Program-made: the position numbers and the translations under genes
Source of the DNA: Arcuatula senhousia
Taxonomy: Eukaryota; Mollusca; Bivalvia; Mytilida; Mytilidae
Length of the DNA: 64,000 bases
Assembly: GCA_963971305.1 (NCBI GenBank)
Contig: OZ020305.1
Location: 1,707,001-1,771,000 of the forward strand
Reading direction: 5' to 3'
The notes under the pieces: model-generated
Told to the model about the DNA's origin: nothing
The model's database searches: none
Seen by the model: the letters and a program-made list of their open reading frames with translations, nothing else
Shown: positions 44,216 through 55,580 of the stretch, one piece after another
How positions within the stretch are numbered: the stretch's first letter is position 1
Layout of the letters: each line of letters begins with the position of its first letter

Positions 44216-44799
44216 AAAGGAGTAGGGGCATTAAAGCCCTTATTTGGCCCCAAAAATTTGGACACATTTTAGAACATTTGTCAAAATAGAAACAATGGTG
44301 CTTATATAATAGCGAAGATATAGAGTTAATATTTCCAAAAGGATTTTTTGGCATAAATAATTTGGCTGAGGCATAGCAGATCCTCAAACTTGGGTCAAAT
44401 AACAAAACTGGTCGTTTTGATGTATTTTAACACATTTAGAGGTAGTATTTACTTGAATCAAAAGGGTCCACACCCATGTTCAAAAAATATATTTTCAGAA
44501 AAGATGAACAATAATCAGACACATGCTCAGTCAAAATATTTTGTTTGAACATGGGTGTTCCACTGTCTACCAGAACAAAAAATGTGTTAAAAAGGTAAGA
44601 AAATTACATTTTCAAGCATTTTAGCCAATTTTGATCAACTTTGACATCACCATGACATCACAATGACATTGAAAAGGTCAAAATTTGTCATGTTTTTTTT
44701 AAGTTCATTTACTTCTGTTTAAATCTACACCAAAAACAATTGATTCTGAGTAACTCAAATATTGGGGCCAAATATTGGCCTTAGTGCCCCTACTCCTTT
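44216..44799. mobile_element. Foldback MITE-like element with GGAGTAGGGGCA termini
   Basis: The ends AAAGGAGTAGGGGCATTAAA, then GCCCTTATTTGGCCCC, pair with their inverse at about 44762-44799. Nearer the centre, ACACCCATGTTCAAA (about 44468) pairs with TTTGAACATGGGTGT (about 44545). The arrangement parallels 15054-15644. The minus-strand frame 44199-44405 lies across the arm and is not a gene. Confidence 0.8.
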
Positions 44800-45350
44800 A
44801 AAATTGAAGAGCATAGAAAAATGAAACCAAAATATGCCTCGGTTGCATCAAAATTTATTTAAGACTAAAATCAACCTACATGTACACCTGGGTAAGGAAA
44901 AAAACTTTTACTTTCTTCTTAAAGCAGGGTAAAGTCGGAAAATTAAAATGATTTTGTCAAAAAGGAAAGGCATGCCAAAAGGAAAAGTATGTTTTATATT
45001 CTCTACACGTCTATTGTTGGAATGGACTCATCATTGCGTGTCGAAGTTCCAACACAAGAAATAGAAGTAGACATTAAGTGAAGTTGATATTTCAGACTTT
45101 AAGGTGTACTCTATGCATTGAGGTATTCGTTAGCATTTTATCAACTTTTCCTTTTGAAGTATCGTTTAGAGACAACTAGTCATTGTTTCATGGATGTCTA
45201 CCACGTTCTTTGCTATCCATTCGAGTGCCTTTACATTAACTATGTTTTATAATGGCCATGCATGTTCTTTTTACCCTGTATCATGCTAGCCGCCCTTGTC
45301 ATGTTTTTACCATTTACCGACTGGTATTATTATCCGTGTCATGATAACCG
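44800..45350. other. Unannotated interval passing into a degenerate minisatellite
   Basis: No gene. From about 45235 there are TACCATG and GTGTCATG motifs typical of the degenerate repeat that resumes at 46302. Confidence 0.45.
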
Positions 45351-46301
45351 TTTTTTGTCTCGCCTGCGACGAATAATTGTGGAAAGCACTTTCCGGTGGT
45401 GGCGACGGCGTCGTTAACTTTTTTGTAAGATTTTTGTGGACAAATGAATTGCTTGGAAAATATAATAGCTAGGTATCTGATATTGGATATACAGACAGTT
45501 CAGGTTATGGTGTACGTAACTGTCACCATGCCGTGTGACCCTGACCCCATTTTCACGCTTCAGTGACTCTGTGTGAACTTAGGTCTTTTTTCTGGCCGGA
45601 AACTTTTTTGTAAGACTTTTGTTGACGATGAATTGCTGGAAAAGTATAATAGCTAGGCATCTGATATTGGGTATACAGACAGTTGAGGTTATAGTCTTTG
45701 CAACTGTCACACTGCTATGTGACCCTGACCCCATTTCACACTCCGGTGACTCTTAACTTGGGTCTTTTTTCAGGCCGAAAACTTTTTTGTAAGACTTTTG
45801 TGGATGATAATTTGCTGGAAAAGTATAATAGCTAGGCATCTGATATTTGGTATACAGACAGTTCAGGTTATGGTCTATGCAACTGTTACCATGCCACGTG
45901 ACCCTGACCCCATGTTCACGCTTAAGTGAATCTGTGAAAAGACCAAAAACTTTTTTGTAAGACTTTTGTGGACGATGAATCGCTGGAAAAGTATAATAGC
46001 TAGGCATCTGATATTTGGTATACAGACAGTCTAGGTTATGATCTGCGGAACTGTCACCGTGTTGTGTGACCCTGACCCCATTATTAGGCTCCAGTGACTC
46101 TGTGAACTTAGTTTTTTTTCAGGCGGTAAAAACGTTTTTGTAATACTTGTGTGGACAATGAATTGCTTGAAAAGTATAATAGCTAGGCATTCGATATTGG
46201 GTATTCATACACTTTTTGTGTTATCAAGAAATGAAAGCTTAGGTAGTTGACTTTAGTGATGGTGCGGGCAGGCGAGACATACTTTTAGTGGCCACACTTG
46301 T
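45351..46301 (-). mobile_element. GTCTCGCC-family element with five core units
   Basis: The left arm TGTCTCGCCTGC (45356-45367) pairs with GCAGGCGAGACA at 46268-46279. The tail TACTTTTAGTGGCCACACTT is shared with the 43532-43866 copy. The left hairpin has lost its second half. The core has five units of 168-184 bp (GCTAGG landmarks at 45468, 45652, 45831, 45999 and 46182). Degenerate minisatellite flanks it on both sides. The minus-strand frame 45753-46007 is repeat translation. Confidence 0.85.
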
Positions 46302-46868
46302 CTTTTCATGTCATACGAGTACTGCTTACCATATTCCGTTATGAACATCCAACTTCTATTTAACATGTGCCACAATGGCCTTCTGTGTCCTGTTTAGCAT
46401 GTTCTAGGCTGGCAATCTATGTCACATTTACCATGCATGTTCCGTGAGGGCAGTCGTGGAAATGTTTACCATGCCCTGTGATAACAGTCCGTGAAATATT
46501 TACCATCATCATGTCCGTGAAATGTTTATTATGCCCAATGATGGCAGTCCGTGAAATGTTTACTATGCCCAGTGATGGCATTCCGTGAAATATTTACCAT
46601 GTTCGATGTTAGCAATGTGTCTATTACCATGTTTCATTCATGAGGGCTATCCGTGTCATGTTAAACTCAAGTTTAATTTGTTTACCATGTTTCATACTTG
46701 CATTCTTGTCATGTCAACCACATTTCGTGATGGCTTTTCGTGTCGTGTATCTTTTCACTTGAGTTATGATTACCATGATAGGTTATGGCAGTCCATATTC
46801 TTTTTACCATGTTCCATGTATCATGTGTTTGGTAAGCATGTACTATGCTGCCATTCTGTGTATGGTTT
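46302..46868 (+). repeat. Degenerate minisatellite of about 35-45 bp units
   Basis: Loose repeats combine TTTACCATG, a GATGGCAGT-like block and CCGTGAAATG or CCGTGTCATG (for example 46495-46600). The same motif set occurs to the left at about 45235-45350, on the other side of the inserted element. The 46585-46908 plus frame is a chance read-through. Confidence 0.6.
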
Positions 46869-46995
46869 TAAACGTACTTTTTACTGTACAAATGTAACTA
46901 AATTTTGACCATTTATCTCCTAAACCCAAGATAGACTTAAAAAATGAGTGACCAAAACAAAGTATACTTGGGTTGCTTTACCTAATTGAATCTAT
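46869..46995 (-). repeat. Dispersed repeat, inverse copy of 55289-55410
   Basis: Read on the minus strand, AATTAGGTAAAGCAACCC, then TATCTTGGGTTTAGGAGAT and TTTAGTTACAT, align with the 55289-55410 plus strand with roughly four of five bases alike by eye. The copy here lacks the flanking inverted ends seen at 55253-55580. Confidence 0.7.
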
Positions 46996-47777
46996 TGAAA
47001 TCAGTATCTGTCTGATTCTTAGATTAAAGTATGACTTAACATGATAACCATGTGTCATGATGGTCATACATATCACTGACACACATTTGCTCGCTGTTAA
47101 AAATTTAATGACATTTTCCATATAAATATCTCAAAAAATTTCAAGTGACATATTGAGCTTGAAAAGATCATTATTTGATTTGATTAATTCGACTTAAAGA
47201 CAGTTCTATAATGGCATTACGTGTATTATCAAAATATTTTACTTTATTTTATTTTTGAATTCATTCTATCTGAACCAATTTGTGTCCAAATTAATTTAAT
47301 TTACTGTAAATGGAATTGATATAAATTCAATTGACGATCTGAAATGGATTTATGTAGTGTTTTAGCTCTGAGGAGTTTCGTAATTTGTGATTTAACTATC
47401 AAAAATTTGTAACATGTTGCATGATATAATGACAGTCCTCTCGTACAAATTTGTCACTCAATTTTACAGTCAAATAGGTATAGGTTTCTCTCCCTTTTTG
47501 CTTCTAGTTTGGTTGTTGTTTGTTTAATATACCGTCAGAGATATGGCAGCCATCAGCAGGGCACAAAAGACCAACACGACATTGTACTAGGCTTGCACTG
47601 TCCATCCTGTTCTACGCTGAAAGCCTCACAATGAAGATGATGAACAACAAAAATGTTTCAAAACATGTTGAATAACATTGTAATTCTATTTTCGTTTCAG
47701 TCAACTTGCTATATAGTCACTAACCCAACCTTTGCCAAAAAGTCGTTAAAAACCAGTAGAAATGTTCATTGCTCATT
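46996..47777. other. Unannotated interval
   Basis: AT-rich DNA without supported features. Confidence 0.4.
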
Positions 47778-48546
47778 ATGTCTCCCCCCACTTTTGTGGG
47801 GAGACATATTGTTTTTGTCGTGTCCGTCCGTCTGTCCGTCTGTCCGTCTGTCCGTCACAAAGTTCGTCAGCGCAACTCCTCTGAAACTACTGAACCAAAT
47901 TCAACGAAACTTGGTATATAGGAAGGACAGCATATGTAGTTGTGCATATTACCAGGAAATTTTGATCCTCAAATTTTTGTGGGAGTTATGGCCCTTTGAA
48001 CTTAGACAATTGCTGAAAATCCTCATTTATCATCTTGTCAGCGCAACTCCTCTGAAACGACTGAACTGAATTCAATGAAACTTGGATTATAGGAAGGACA
48101 CCATATGTAGTTGTGCATATGACCAGGAATTTTTTATCCTCAAATTTTTGTAGGAGTTATGGCCCTTTGAACTTAGAAAATTGCTGAAAATCCTCATTTA
48201 TCATCTTGTCAGCGCAACTCCTCTGAAACTACTGAACCGAATTCAACGAAACTCGGTATATAGGAAGGACACCATATGTAGTTGTGCATATTACCAGAAA
48301 ATTTTGATCCTCAAATTTTTGTAGGAGTTACGGCCCTTTGAACTTAGAAAATTGCTGAAAATCCTCATTTATCATCTTGTCAGCGCAACTCCTCTGAAAC
48401 TACTGAACCGAATTCAACGAAACTTGGTATATAGGAAGAACATCATATGTAGTTGTGCATATTACCAGGAAATTTTGATTCTCAAATGTTTGTGGGAGTT
48501 ATGGACCTTTGAACTTAGAACTTTTTGGGGAAACGGGGGGAGACAT
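47778..48546 (+). mobile_element. GTCTCCCC hairpin-ended element with four 171-bp units
   Basis: A 30-nt hairpin at 47778-47807 (ATGTCTCCCCCCAC, short loop, GTGGGGAGACAT) is followed by a CCGTCTGT-type microsatellite (47819-47857). Four core units begin CAGCGCAACTCCTCTGAAAC at 47868, 48039, 48210 and 48381, exactly 171 bp apart. The far end has the single arm GGGGGGAGACAT (48535-48546). The open frames at 47653-48069 and 48352-48711 are translations of this element; because 171 is divisible by three they look protein-like, but they carry no known domain. Confidence 0.9.
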
Positions 48547-50027
48547 CGTTTTTGTAGGCAAAAACAAACTTTAATTTTCAATGAAATACGGGTGTTTGTA
48601 AAAAAGCTTAATGTTGCAATTCAATATCGGTTCATAGAGACGAAGTATAATTTCGTTTTACGCAAATTGCCAGATATCTATTATTATTATATAATTGACC
48701 ACTCAGAATAGTATTCACAATTTGAGTTGCAAGCGTTTCCATGCACGAAGTAGGAATTAATGGTAAACCTTAAACATTTTGCGCGAAGTAGGTTGTTCTG
48801 TTTTGCAACAGGTATAGACATCATTTGTCTTAATTTGAAGCAAATATTTACACATTTTTGGTCTTCTCTTTTAAATTGTCATAAAGAATTATAAGCCTTT
48901 TGACTATTGCGCTGTGATGAGCTTTTATAAGACAAAACGTCTTTCAGACTTTTTAATATTTGTAGGGAACTTTTTTCAGTCTTATTTGTTAGTCATTTCA
49001 TATAAGGCATGATGCAGATTCGTATTAAGGTTCCTTATATTGACAACGAAAATTATTTTTATTTTAAACATATTTTATTCAACAAAAGTGAATAGGATTG
49101 GATAGCAAAATTATTCGGGAGAGTCGTGAATATTTTGTCTTTGTTCAGTTTTCAAAAATATATCAAGAATGCTGGAAAGAGAACAATTGTTTTAAAAAAT
49201 GGGTCTACTGAGTTGCCCATCTTACTTATGTGTTAAAAGGATTGTATGCAGCCAAAACACATTGCTGATTGCCTTTCGGTTGTTTTTGTGTGTTTTCGTG
49301 CTGCGCTTGGTTATGTGGACTGATTTTTTGTCTTTTCATTCTAATGCCCCTTAAGTAGTTCTCTGTTAGTGGTTGAATAACTTTGAATTAAAATTTGAAA
49401 AGGTATCATGCATAATTATGCTAGCATCACATGATTTACTATGATTCAATTTTTATACCACAATCATTTTTATGTCCCATCTGCGAAAGTATGAAGTTCG
49501 GGTCTGTACGTCCGAAATATTGTGAGATGGGGCATTTTGTCATTTGGACAAATTCTTGTTTTAACAAACTTTCAGTATCCCTAAGGTTTATGATATGAGT
49601 TTTGTATTGATAATTTGCGAAGTGTAAGCTATGTTGTCTGAATTACCAAAGTTTCTCTTTTAATTGCTGTAACTTATTGCATTTTGATTTTGACGAGAGT
49701 TCGATCACAGTGTCGGTGTTTTGTGTGTTTTTTTTTCTCAAGAAACGCCTTATTTTGTTATGTTTACTCTGTATGTCTAATGTAAGTGTTAAACCCCTCA
49801 TCAGTAGCATCTGATAAAAAACTGAAAGTATCGTATAAAGAGCATTCGTATCCAGAAATACTCTGCACATTCTGTTTCCCCGGATCATAGACTGTGTGCC
49901 TTATGAGTCTGTTTGGTTTGTTACCTACCGTCTGTAATGAGATTTGCCATATTTACAGAACAAAACAGCAGAATGCCAGAATAAAATTTTTAACAACAAA
50001 CTATAATTTCATTCAACATGACATAGA
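48547..50027. other. Unannotated interval 3' of the GPCR
   Basis: This should include the GPCR 3' untranslated region (minus strand); no AATAAA close to the stop was identified. Short frames at 49643-49888 (minus) and 49894-50250 (plus, partly antisense to the GPCR) lack support. Confidence 0.4.
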
Positions 50028-51425
50028 TCAGATTGGTGAAGGCGGACAGCTAGAGTTTGGCGTTTTTATGATCGATGTGATTTCTGATTCCTCGGGTATA
50101 CTTCCTTTGTATTCATATTGCCCGCTCCTACATCTCCCGTTCTCGTATTTTTGGCGAACTGATTTTTGTATCGGTTGTAATTCATTCCTGGAATGTGGCG
50201 TGTATTTTGACAGAATTGTGTTATGTGTGCACGATAAATCCGCCATTTGATAATGTAGTCCCTTTTTTCCTTTGAGAAACCTGTATTTATTGCCGGCTGT
50301 TGTAGATGCTAGTACTGTCGAATGGGGATAAGCAAACGAATTAAAGTCCTCCTCCTGATTCAAGCACCTGCAAAATGTCCGAATAAAAGTCCTCCTGAAT
50401 TTTTGTCCGAAAGCACAATACAATATAAAATTGATAGCACTGTTGAACGTAACCATAAAGTTCCTGACCGTTGATAGAATTTGCCATCCGTAAACGTTCA
50501 CTACATTACCATTCACTGCGAAAGCTACGTTATATACTAGGGCGGGAAGTTGACATATCATGAATACCATAACAACGGACACTAACATAATGGTGACATT
50601 ATTCTCGCGTGATTGACGCACGTTCATATCCTTCCGTTGTTGTTGTGATTTTTTGACGGCGAGTATTAGAAACGTGTTAAGAACGGCGAGTGAAGTTAAA
50701 GGTATAATGAACATGATAAGAAGGTAAAGCCACAGGAAATAAACTTGTCGATAAGTATTATTTTTCCCAAAATCCGTGGAATCAAATCCTATTGTTGTAG
50801 TATTAGTTGTGTTGTCGAAACGGGAAACTATTTTATAGTCAAACCAACGGTTTAGATTAAACAGAAAAGAAACGAGGGAGACGAAGGCGATCACGAGTCG
50901 TGCTCTTGCAATCGTACACATCCTAGCGGCCTTTAGAGGATGGCACACTGCGATATAACGCTCCACGGTAAATGATACAGTTAACCACAGAGTTGCCGTT
51001 TGAGCTATCAGCGCGAACGGATAGATATATTTAACTATATACGGAAAGACATAGCCTTTAAATCCCATAGAAAGCTGGGGAAGTACCATGAGACAAAAGG
51101 TTCCCAGGAGCACCATGGCATCCCACACGGCCAAGGCTGTCAAGTAACAGTTGGTGGATGAGTGCATCGTTCTCCGTGTTAACACTATCACAGTTAAACT
51201 GTTGCCTATAAGGCCCAAGATGACGATAATGATAGCCATGACCCCGTTCATGTATTTCTCTAGAAGCTCGGAGTCTATCAGATACGACTGTAAGTTTGCA
51301 GACGACAGCGTTGTTTCCTCCAGGTTTTGAGCCAAGTCAATGTGGATGGACGGTTTCCAGTCGGTATTATTGGAAATGACTAATAAAAGAGGAGTATGTT
51401 CCGTTCCCATGTCAACCTCTTGCAT
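50028..51425 (-). CDS. Class A GPCR, FMRFamide/neuropeptide-receptor-like, intronless
   Basis: A 465-residue plasma-membrane receptor, most likely for an RFamide-type or similar neuropeptide, coupling to G proteins. Seven hydrophobic segments lie at about 59-83, 93-117, 133-160, 174-191, 229-256, 277-301 and 312-338. Seen motifs: GN in TM1 (N75), D102 in TM2, ERY at 155-157 for DRY followed by IAVCHPL, CQLP at 291-294 for CWxP, and NFILY at 332-336 for NPxxY. N-terminal and second-loop N-glycosylation sequons are at N19, N205, N208 and N222. FCRCL (351-355) is a likely palmitoylation site, and the tail is Ser/Thr-rich. An in-frame TAA five codons upstream supports this ATG; a second Met is residue 6. 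The Cys normally at 3.25 is Val131, and no Cys exists in the second extracellular loop. The ligand is unknown. Confidence 0.93.
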   Translation of the reverse strand: MQEVDMGTEHTPLLLVISNNTDWKPSIHIDLAQNLEETTLSSANLQSYLIDSELLEKYMNGVMAIIIVILGLIGNSLTVIVLTRRTMHSSTNCYLTALAVWDAMVLLGTFCLMVLPQLSMGFKGYVFPYIVKYIYPFALIAQTATLWLTVSFTVERYIAVCHPLKAARMCTIARARLVIAFVSLVSFLFNLNRWFDYKIVSRFDNTTNTTTIGFDSTDFGKNNTYRQVYFLWLYLLIMFIIPLTSLAVLNTFLILAVKKSQQQRKDMNVRQSRENNVTIMLVSVVMVFMICQLPALVYNVAFAVNGNVVNVYGWQILSTVRNFMVTFNSAINFILYCAFGQKFRRTFIRTFCRCLNQEEDFNSFAYPHSTVLASTTAGNKYRFLKGKKGLHYQMADLSCTHNTILSKYTPHSRNELQPIQKSVRQKYENGRCRSGQYEYKGSIPEESEITSIIKTPNSSCPPSPI

Positions 51426-52356
51426 TTGAATCTGATCTTATGCACGCCAAATATGGAAAGTTGGTATCAGAAGGCAGAGTCCTTTGATGACATTGTTATT
51501 AAAATCAAGTTGCTTTCGGTTCGATAATAATCGTTGAGTGAAGTTCTGCATTAAAGACTTGCATGATTCTTTCCTGAAAATGTAATGAAGATGCATTATT
51601 CAGGTGGAATAATTATCTCAAATAAGATTCAAGAGTCTTATTCAGAAACTAAATTTACGTGATATAAAATTCTTATTTCCATATAAGTATTGAGCGATTT
51701 TAACCGTAAACAATTTCTCCTCTAGTCTGTTTTGAAAATCTCGTAGGAGAAAATGTTCTATCAAAATTTTATGTGGGAAGATTATATGGCATACGCTCTG
51801 AGCGTAGGTTAATCGTAAAACTTGCAAATCCGAAAAGTTCCCTTCATCATTTTATTAACCCGGTCTACGGGTTGTTAATCTTTTCATCATATATCTTTAG
51901 GAAAAAAAAACAAAAGTACAATAATTGACCTAGGTTTCATACATATTGCATTAGATTTGATGTTTATATTCCCCAGACGGGTGTTTCTTTCCCATCAAGT
52001 TTCTTTTCTGTGAAATTGATGATGAGTTAATAGGATTTATGTCGGCTTAAAAAACACGACTGTTAGATTTTTCCCATCGAGGTTTACTTTATGCTTAAGG
52101 AAAGAAATTTTGGTCTTGAAAAAGTTCTCACATTATTTCATATAAAAAGGCTTTTTTTGGTTACTAGTAATCTTTTATGCTGTTAATTCTTTTTAAATGG
52201 AACGATCAAGTTTTAGAAACACTGTTTGCCACTAAGCAGGTCCATCAGTCTGTATGCAAGGGACCATATATCAAACGAAGAAGAATTGACAGATATCATT
52301 AATATCATCAATATATCTGAAAATGAGATAAAAAAGACCCTTTTTCTTTGTCCATA
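51426..52356. other. Unannotated region 5' of the GPCR
   Basis: Promoter and any 5' untranslated exons should lie here, but no TATA or initiator was convincing. A short hairpin AACCCGGTCTACGGGTT sits at about 51859. Confidence 0.35.
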
Positions 52357-52496
52357 CACAGGCAATTTTTGTTAATGTTAATTTAACGTTAAAAATTAAC
52401 GTTAAATTAGTGTTAATCGAGCTTCGATTGTTAATTGACATTAAAGTTTAACATTTGACGTCGCATTACTCAACAGGAAAATACAAATTGCCTGTG
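52357..52496. mobile_element. 140-bp TA-flanked MITE
   Basis: TA lies on both sides (52355-52356 and 52497-52498). The ends are CACAGGCAATTTTTGT and, in inverse, CAAATTGCCTGTG. The centre contains nested TTAACGTTAA palindromes. The TA flanks suggest mobilisation by a mariner-type transposase (inference). No coding sequence. Confidence 0.75.
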
Positions 52497-52498
52497 TA

Positions 52499-55252
52499 AT
52501 GTTTCAGTTGGTATTGTCCATGATGTTACAAATGATAAATGTATAAGATTGAAATATAGATTGTTGATTCCGTCCACCTATTAATAGTTGCACAGACGAT
52601 GGTGAAAGCACATCAATGCTTACAAAGAACATGTTTAGAGAACGAGCATTTAACTTGGCAGCAGAGGGTAAGAAAAATTATGAAGAATGCTTTCTGCTAC
52701 TAGTATATAAAATTATGTTTACAGTGAAAATAATATTCTGTCGCAACGCCAGCAAAAAAATAATATTTTTACGCGCTCTGCGGAAAAAAAAATCTGACGA
52801 AAAAAACAAAACAAAACAAAGGCCCCCCCTTTCAAGTAAAATGGTCCATCTCCTAGTACAATAAGTATAAGAAACTTCAAGTATTATTTCCATCCAAATC
52901 CAACAAACACTGTTCGTCTTGGGACGTTTTAACATTATATAACGTGACGGGATATCGTAAATGTTCCATTAGTTGTGATAGATGACCTTTTTGTTAGGAT
53001 TGTGATTTCTTGTTATCCTTTTTGTACTTGCCTTGATATCTTTGTAATTTGTGCATTATTCAGATCGTTTTAACTTTATTGATATGTTACGATTATGTCT
53101 CATCTTGTATAATGACCATTCAAAAGACACAACAGTTTGCTTATTATAATGTTTCTACCGGAAATTTATCGGAAATTAGTTTCCTAAAACTCTTGCATGT
53201 TTGTCATCTTGCCACAGAGGTTCCATGTGGCTTTTTCGTGACATTTCTGACATTTAATGATTTTAAAACTTTTAAAAGAAAAATGAGGGTTAATGACTCT
53301 TATAGTGTGAAATACGCAGTGTATGTCGAGAGTGCAGCTGTATATGAAGCGGGTGTTAAGAACAAGAAAAATATATATGCAGTTTGAAATCTGAATATCG
53401 ATCAATGTACATGCACTTTTTATAAAAAAAAGTTCTTGATAAGTTGAACAATTTTAATTTTAGTGGGTCTTTTACAATTTGTGGCGACAATATTGTTTCA
53501 ATTACCTATTGTTTCGCAATATCCTATTTGTTGATTTTTTCTGCCCTTTTTGACTCGGAGCTTCGATAAATGTCGATTCTTTCTCTAGAATTGTCATCAA
53601 ATATAATTTAAAATGGTTTACCATTGGACGGTATATTATTTTATTTGCCTTAGATTTATTAACTTACAGCACCTGAATTGCCTTTCCCGGAAACGGGGTA
53701 CAAAAGAATTGGGCATTTCGTCTGTCTGTCTTTTTTCCGGAATTGATTTTTGGAGCACAATTTTCGAGCTCTTTGACAGAATTTTACACATTGAAGCTTG
53801 TGATGTAAGTATCTAGGTCCTTAAACGAACTTTGCATCACTTGAATCGTTCACACATATTTTCATGAAACTTAGTTACAGTAAACACATTAAAAAAGCTT
53901 TTGAAATAAATAAGACACGTATTGACTATTAAAGGTCATAGTCAAACCGACTTATTGAATTTTGGTATCTAAATGAAAAATGAAAGCTTGACTTTTGAAC
54001 GGCTCCATAGAATTTCATTAGATTATTATTATTTTCGCTGATGAGATAATGACGACCTATATTGACTTTAAGGTTAAGATTATCTGACTTTGTTTTTGTC
54101 AAGTTCTCAGATGCTCTGTAATCATTGAATGTCCAATTGAAATTCCAGGCCGAAATATCATATGGGGAGGGGCTAAGGAGTTATTATTTTTCTTATTTAG
54201 AGATGATTGATGTTTTGCCTAAACTAGTTTTATGCGCATGTAGCTAGAGTCTCTACTTTAAAAAAAATATAGAAGAATAAATTCTTGGCAATTGACTCAA
54301 ATGTCGTTTTCTTTGACACATTTGTACTGTTTCAACCCCACTTTTGCGAATAGTCGATGGCCCGTTGGGTTTATTTCCATCTCGCTCTCTAGCATTTACA
54401 GTGTAGTAGTTAAAAATGGTATCATCACACAGTCATGGCAGTGTACCCAATGATTAACGACTGAGCACCAATGAACCAGGGATTGTAAGTCAGAGGTTAT
54501 TATGATTTTATTGAGTGTTATAAGTGAAGTTATTGTTTCGTCTCACTATAGAATTCTTTATTCCGGTACTAGTTTATCGCCGATGTAATTAAATTAACGG
54601 TATTGGATTGATTAGGAATTATCTTCACCAGGGAATTATTAGAAGATTTGTAATTTATTCATAGACCATCGGTTAAAGGCGCTACTATAATAGCGGATCT
54701 ATCATAGACTCGTATTATAAGTATTATAACAAATAAATAATCTAAAAGAGCTAGTGCTGCGTCCCATAAAAGTCCAGAGATCAGATAAGAGTAAAGAGAT
54801 CGGTTAAATGCGCTGCTATAGCAGATTTTTCATAGGCCCGTAAAGCACGGCTACTGTTATTTATTTCAGTAATAAGTATGAAGCTCTAAGATATCAGACT
54901 CAGTAACGTGTGAACAGATCGGTTATGGTCCTGCTAAAGCGGATCTATATTTAGTCATGTAACAGGGGTATTACCTGCTATCGTTTACCGCGGTCTAACT
55001 GATTACGTTCCGAGAAAATTAAAAGTAAATATTTTCTGACAAGAAAAAGACATTAAAAAAAAGTTCGACATCAGACTAGGATTATACTGCTTGCTAGATG
55101 TAATGCATATGTAATTTTTTTACTGTCATCAGTTTGATAGGGTTTCCCGTAGCCGGTTAAACTCATTGGTAAAAGCTCAACCTCCTAAACAGAGTAATAA
55201 GTAAAGTCTTTAAGTACTACTTTTTCTAAGATTCAGGCAGTTACCATTAATA
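52499..55252. other. Unannotated interval
   Basis: No gene is supported. A protein-like stretch at about 52597-52666 is followed by GGTAAG and is listed as a weak candidate exon in the findings. The frames at 52678-52935 and 53049-53405 have no recognisable domain. Confidence 0.4.
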
Positions 55253-55580
55253 GGGTGGCACATCGATAATAGATACACAAAAAAATTTCATCAGAATTAG
55301 GTAAAGCAACCCCAGTATACATTGTTTTCACCACTAAATTTTTCAGTCTATCTTGGGTTTAGGAGATATTACCAGTCAAAGTTTAGTTACATTGTATAGT
55401 GAAAAGTACGGGAAAATTTCCCGCCATATTTTTTTCTTATACATGTATAACCAGTCAAAAATATCTAGGCACCAAATACATATTAAGATGTAAAAACTGC
55501 ATAGGGTTTGTTTTTATGGTAAAAATGAATGTATCTTTACCCCGAAATCTGAAATTGGAAATTATCGATGTGCCACCCCC
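55253..55580. mobile_element. MITE-like element with GGGTGGCACATCGATAAT ends
   Basis: GGGTGGCACATCGATAAT on the left is the exact inverse of ATTATCGATGTGCCACCC on the right. The interior includes the dispersed block at 55289-55410 that recurs inverted at 46869-46995. Overlapping short frames are not genes. The target-site duplication was not resolved. Confidence 0.75.

Noticed and set aside
47653..48711. Protein-coding repeats in two long plus-strand frames
   Set aside because: The frames coincide with 171-bp units (divisible by three) inside a hairpin-ended element and run through its microsatellite.
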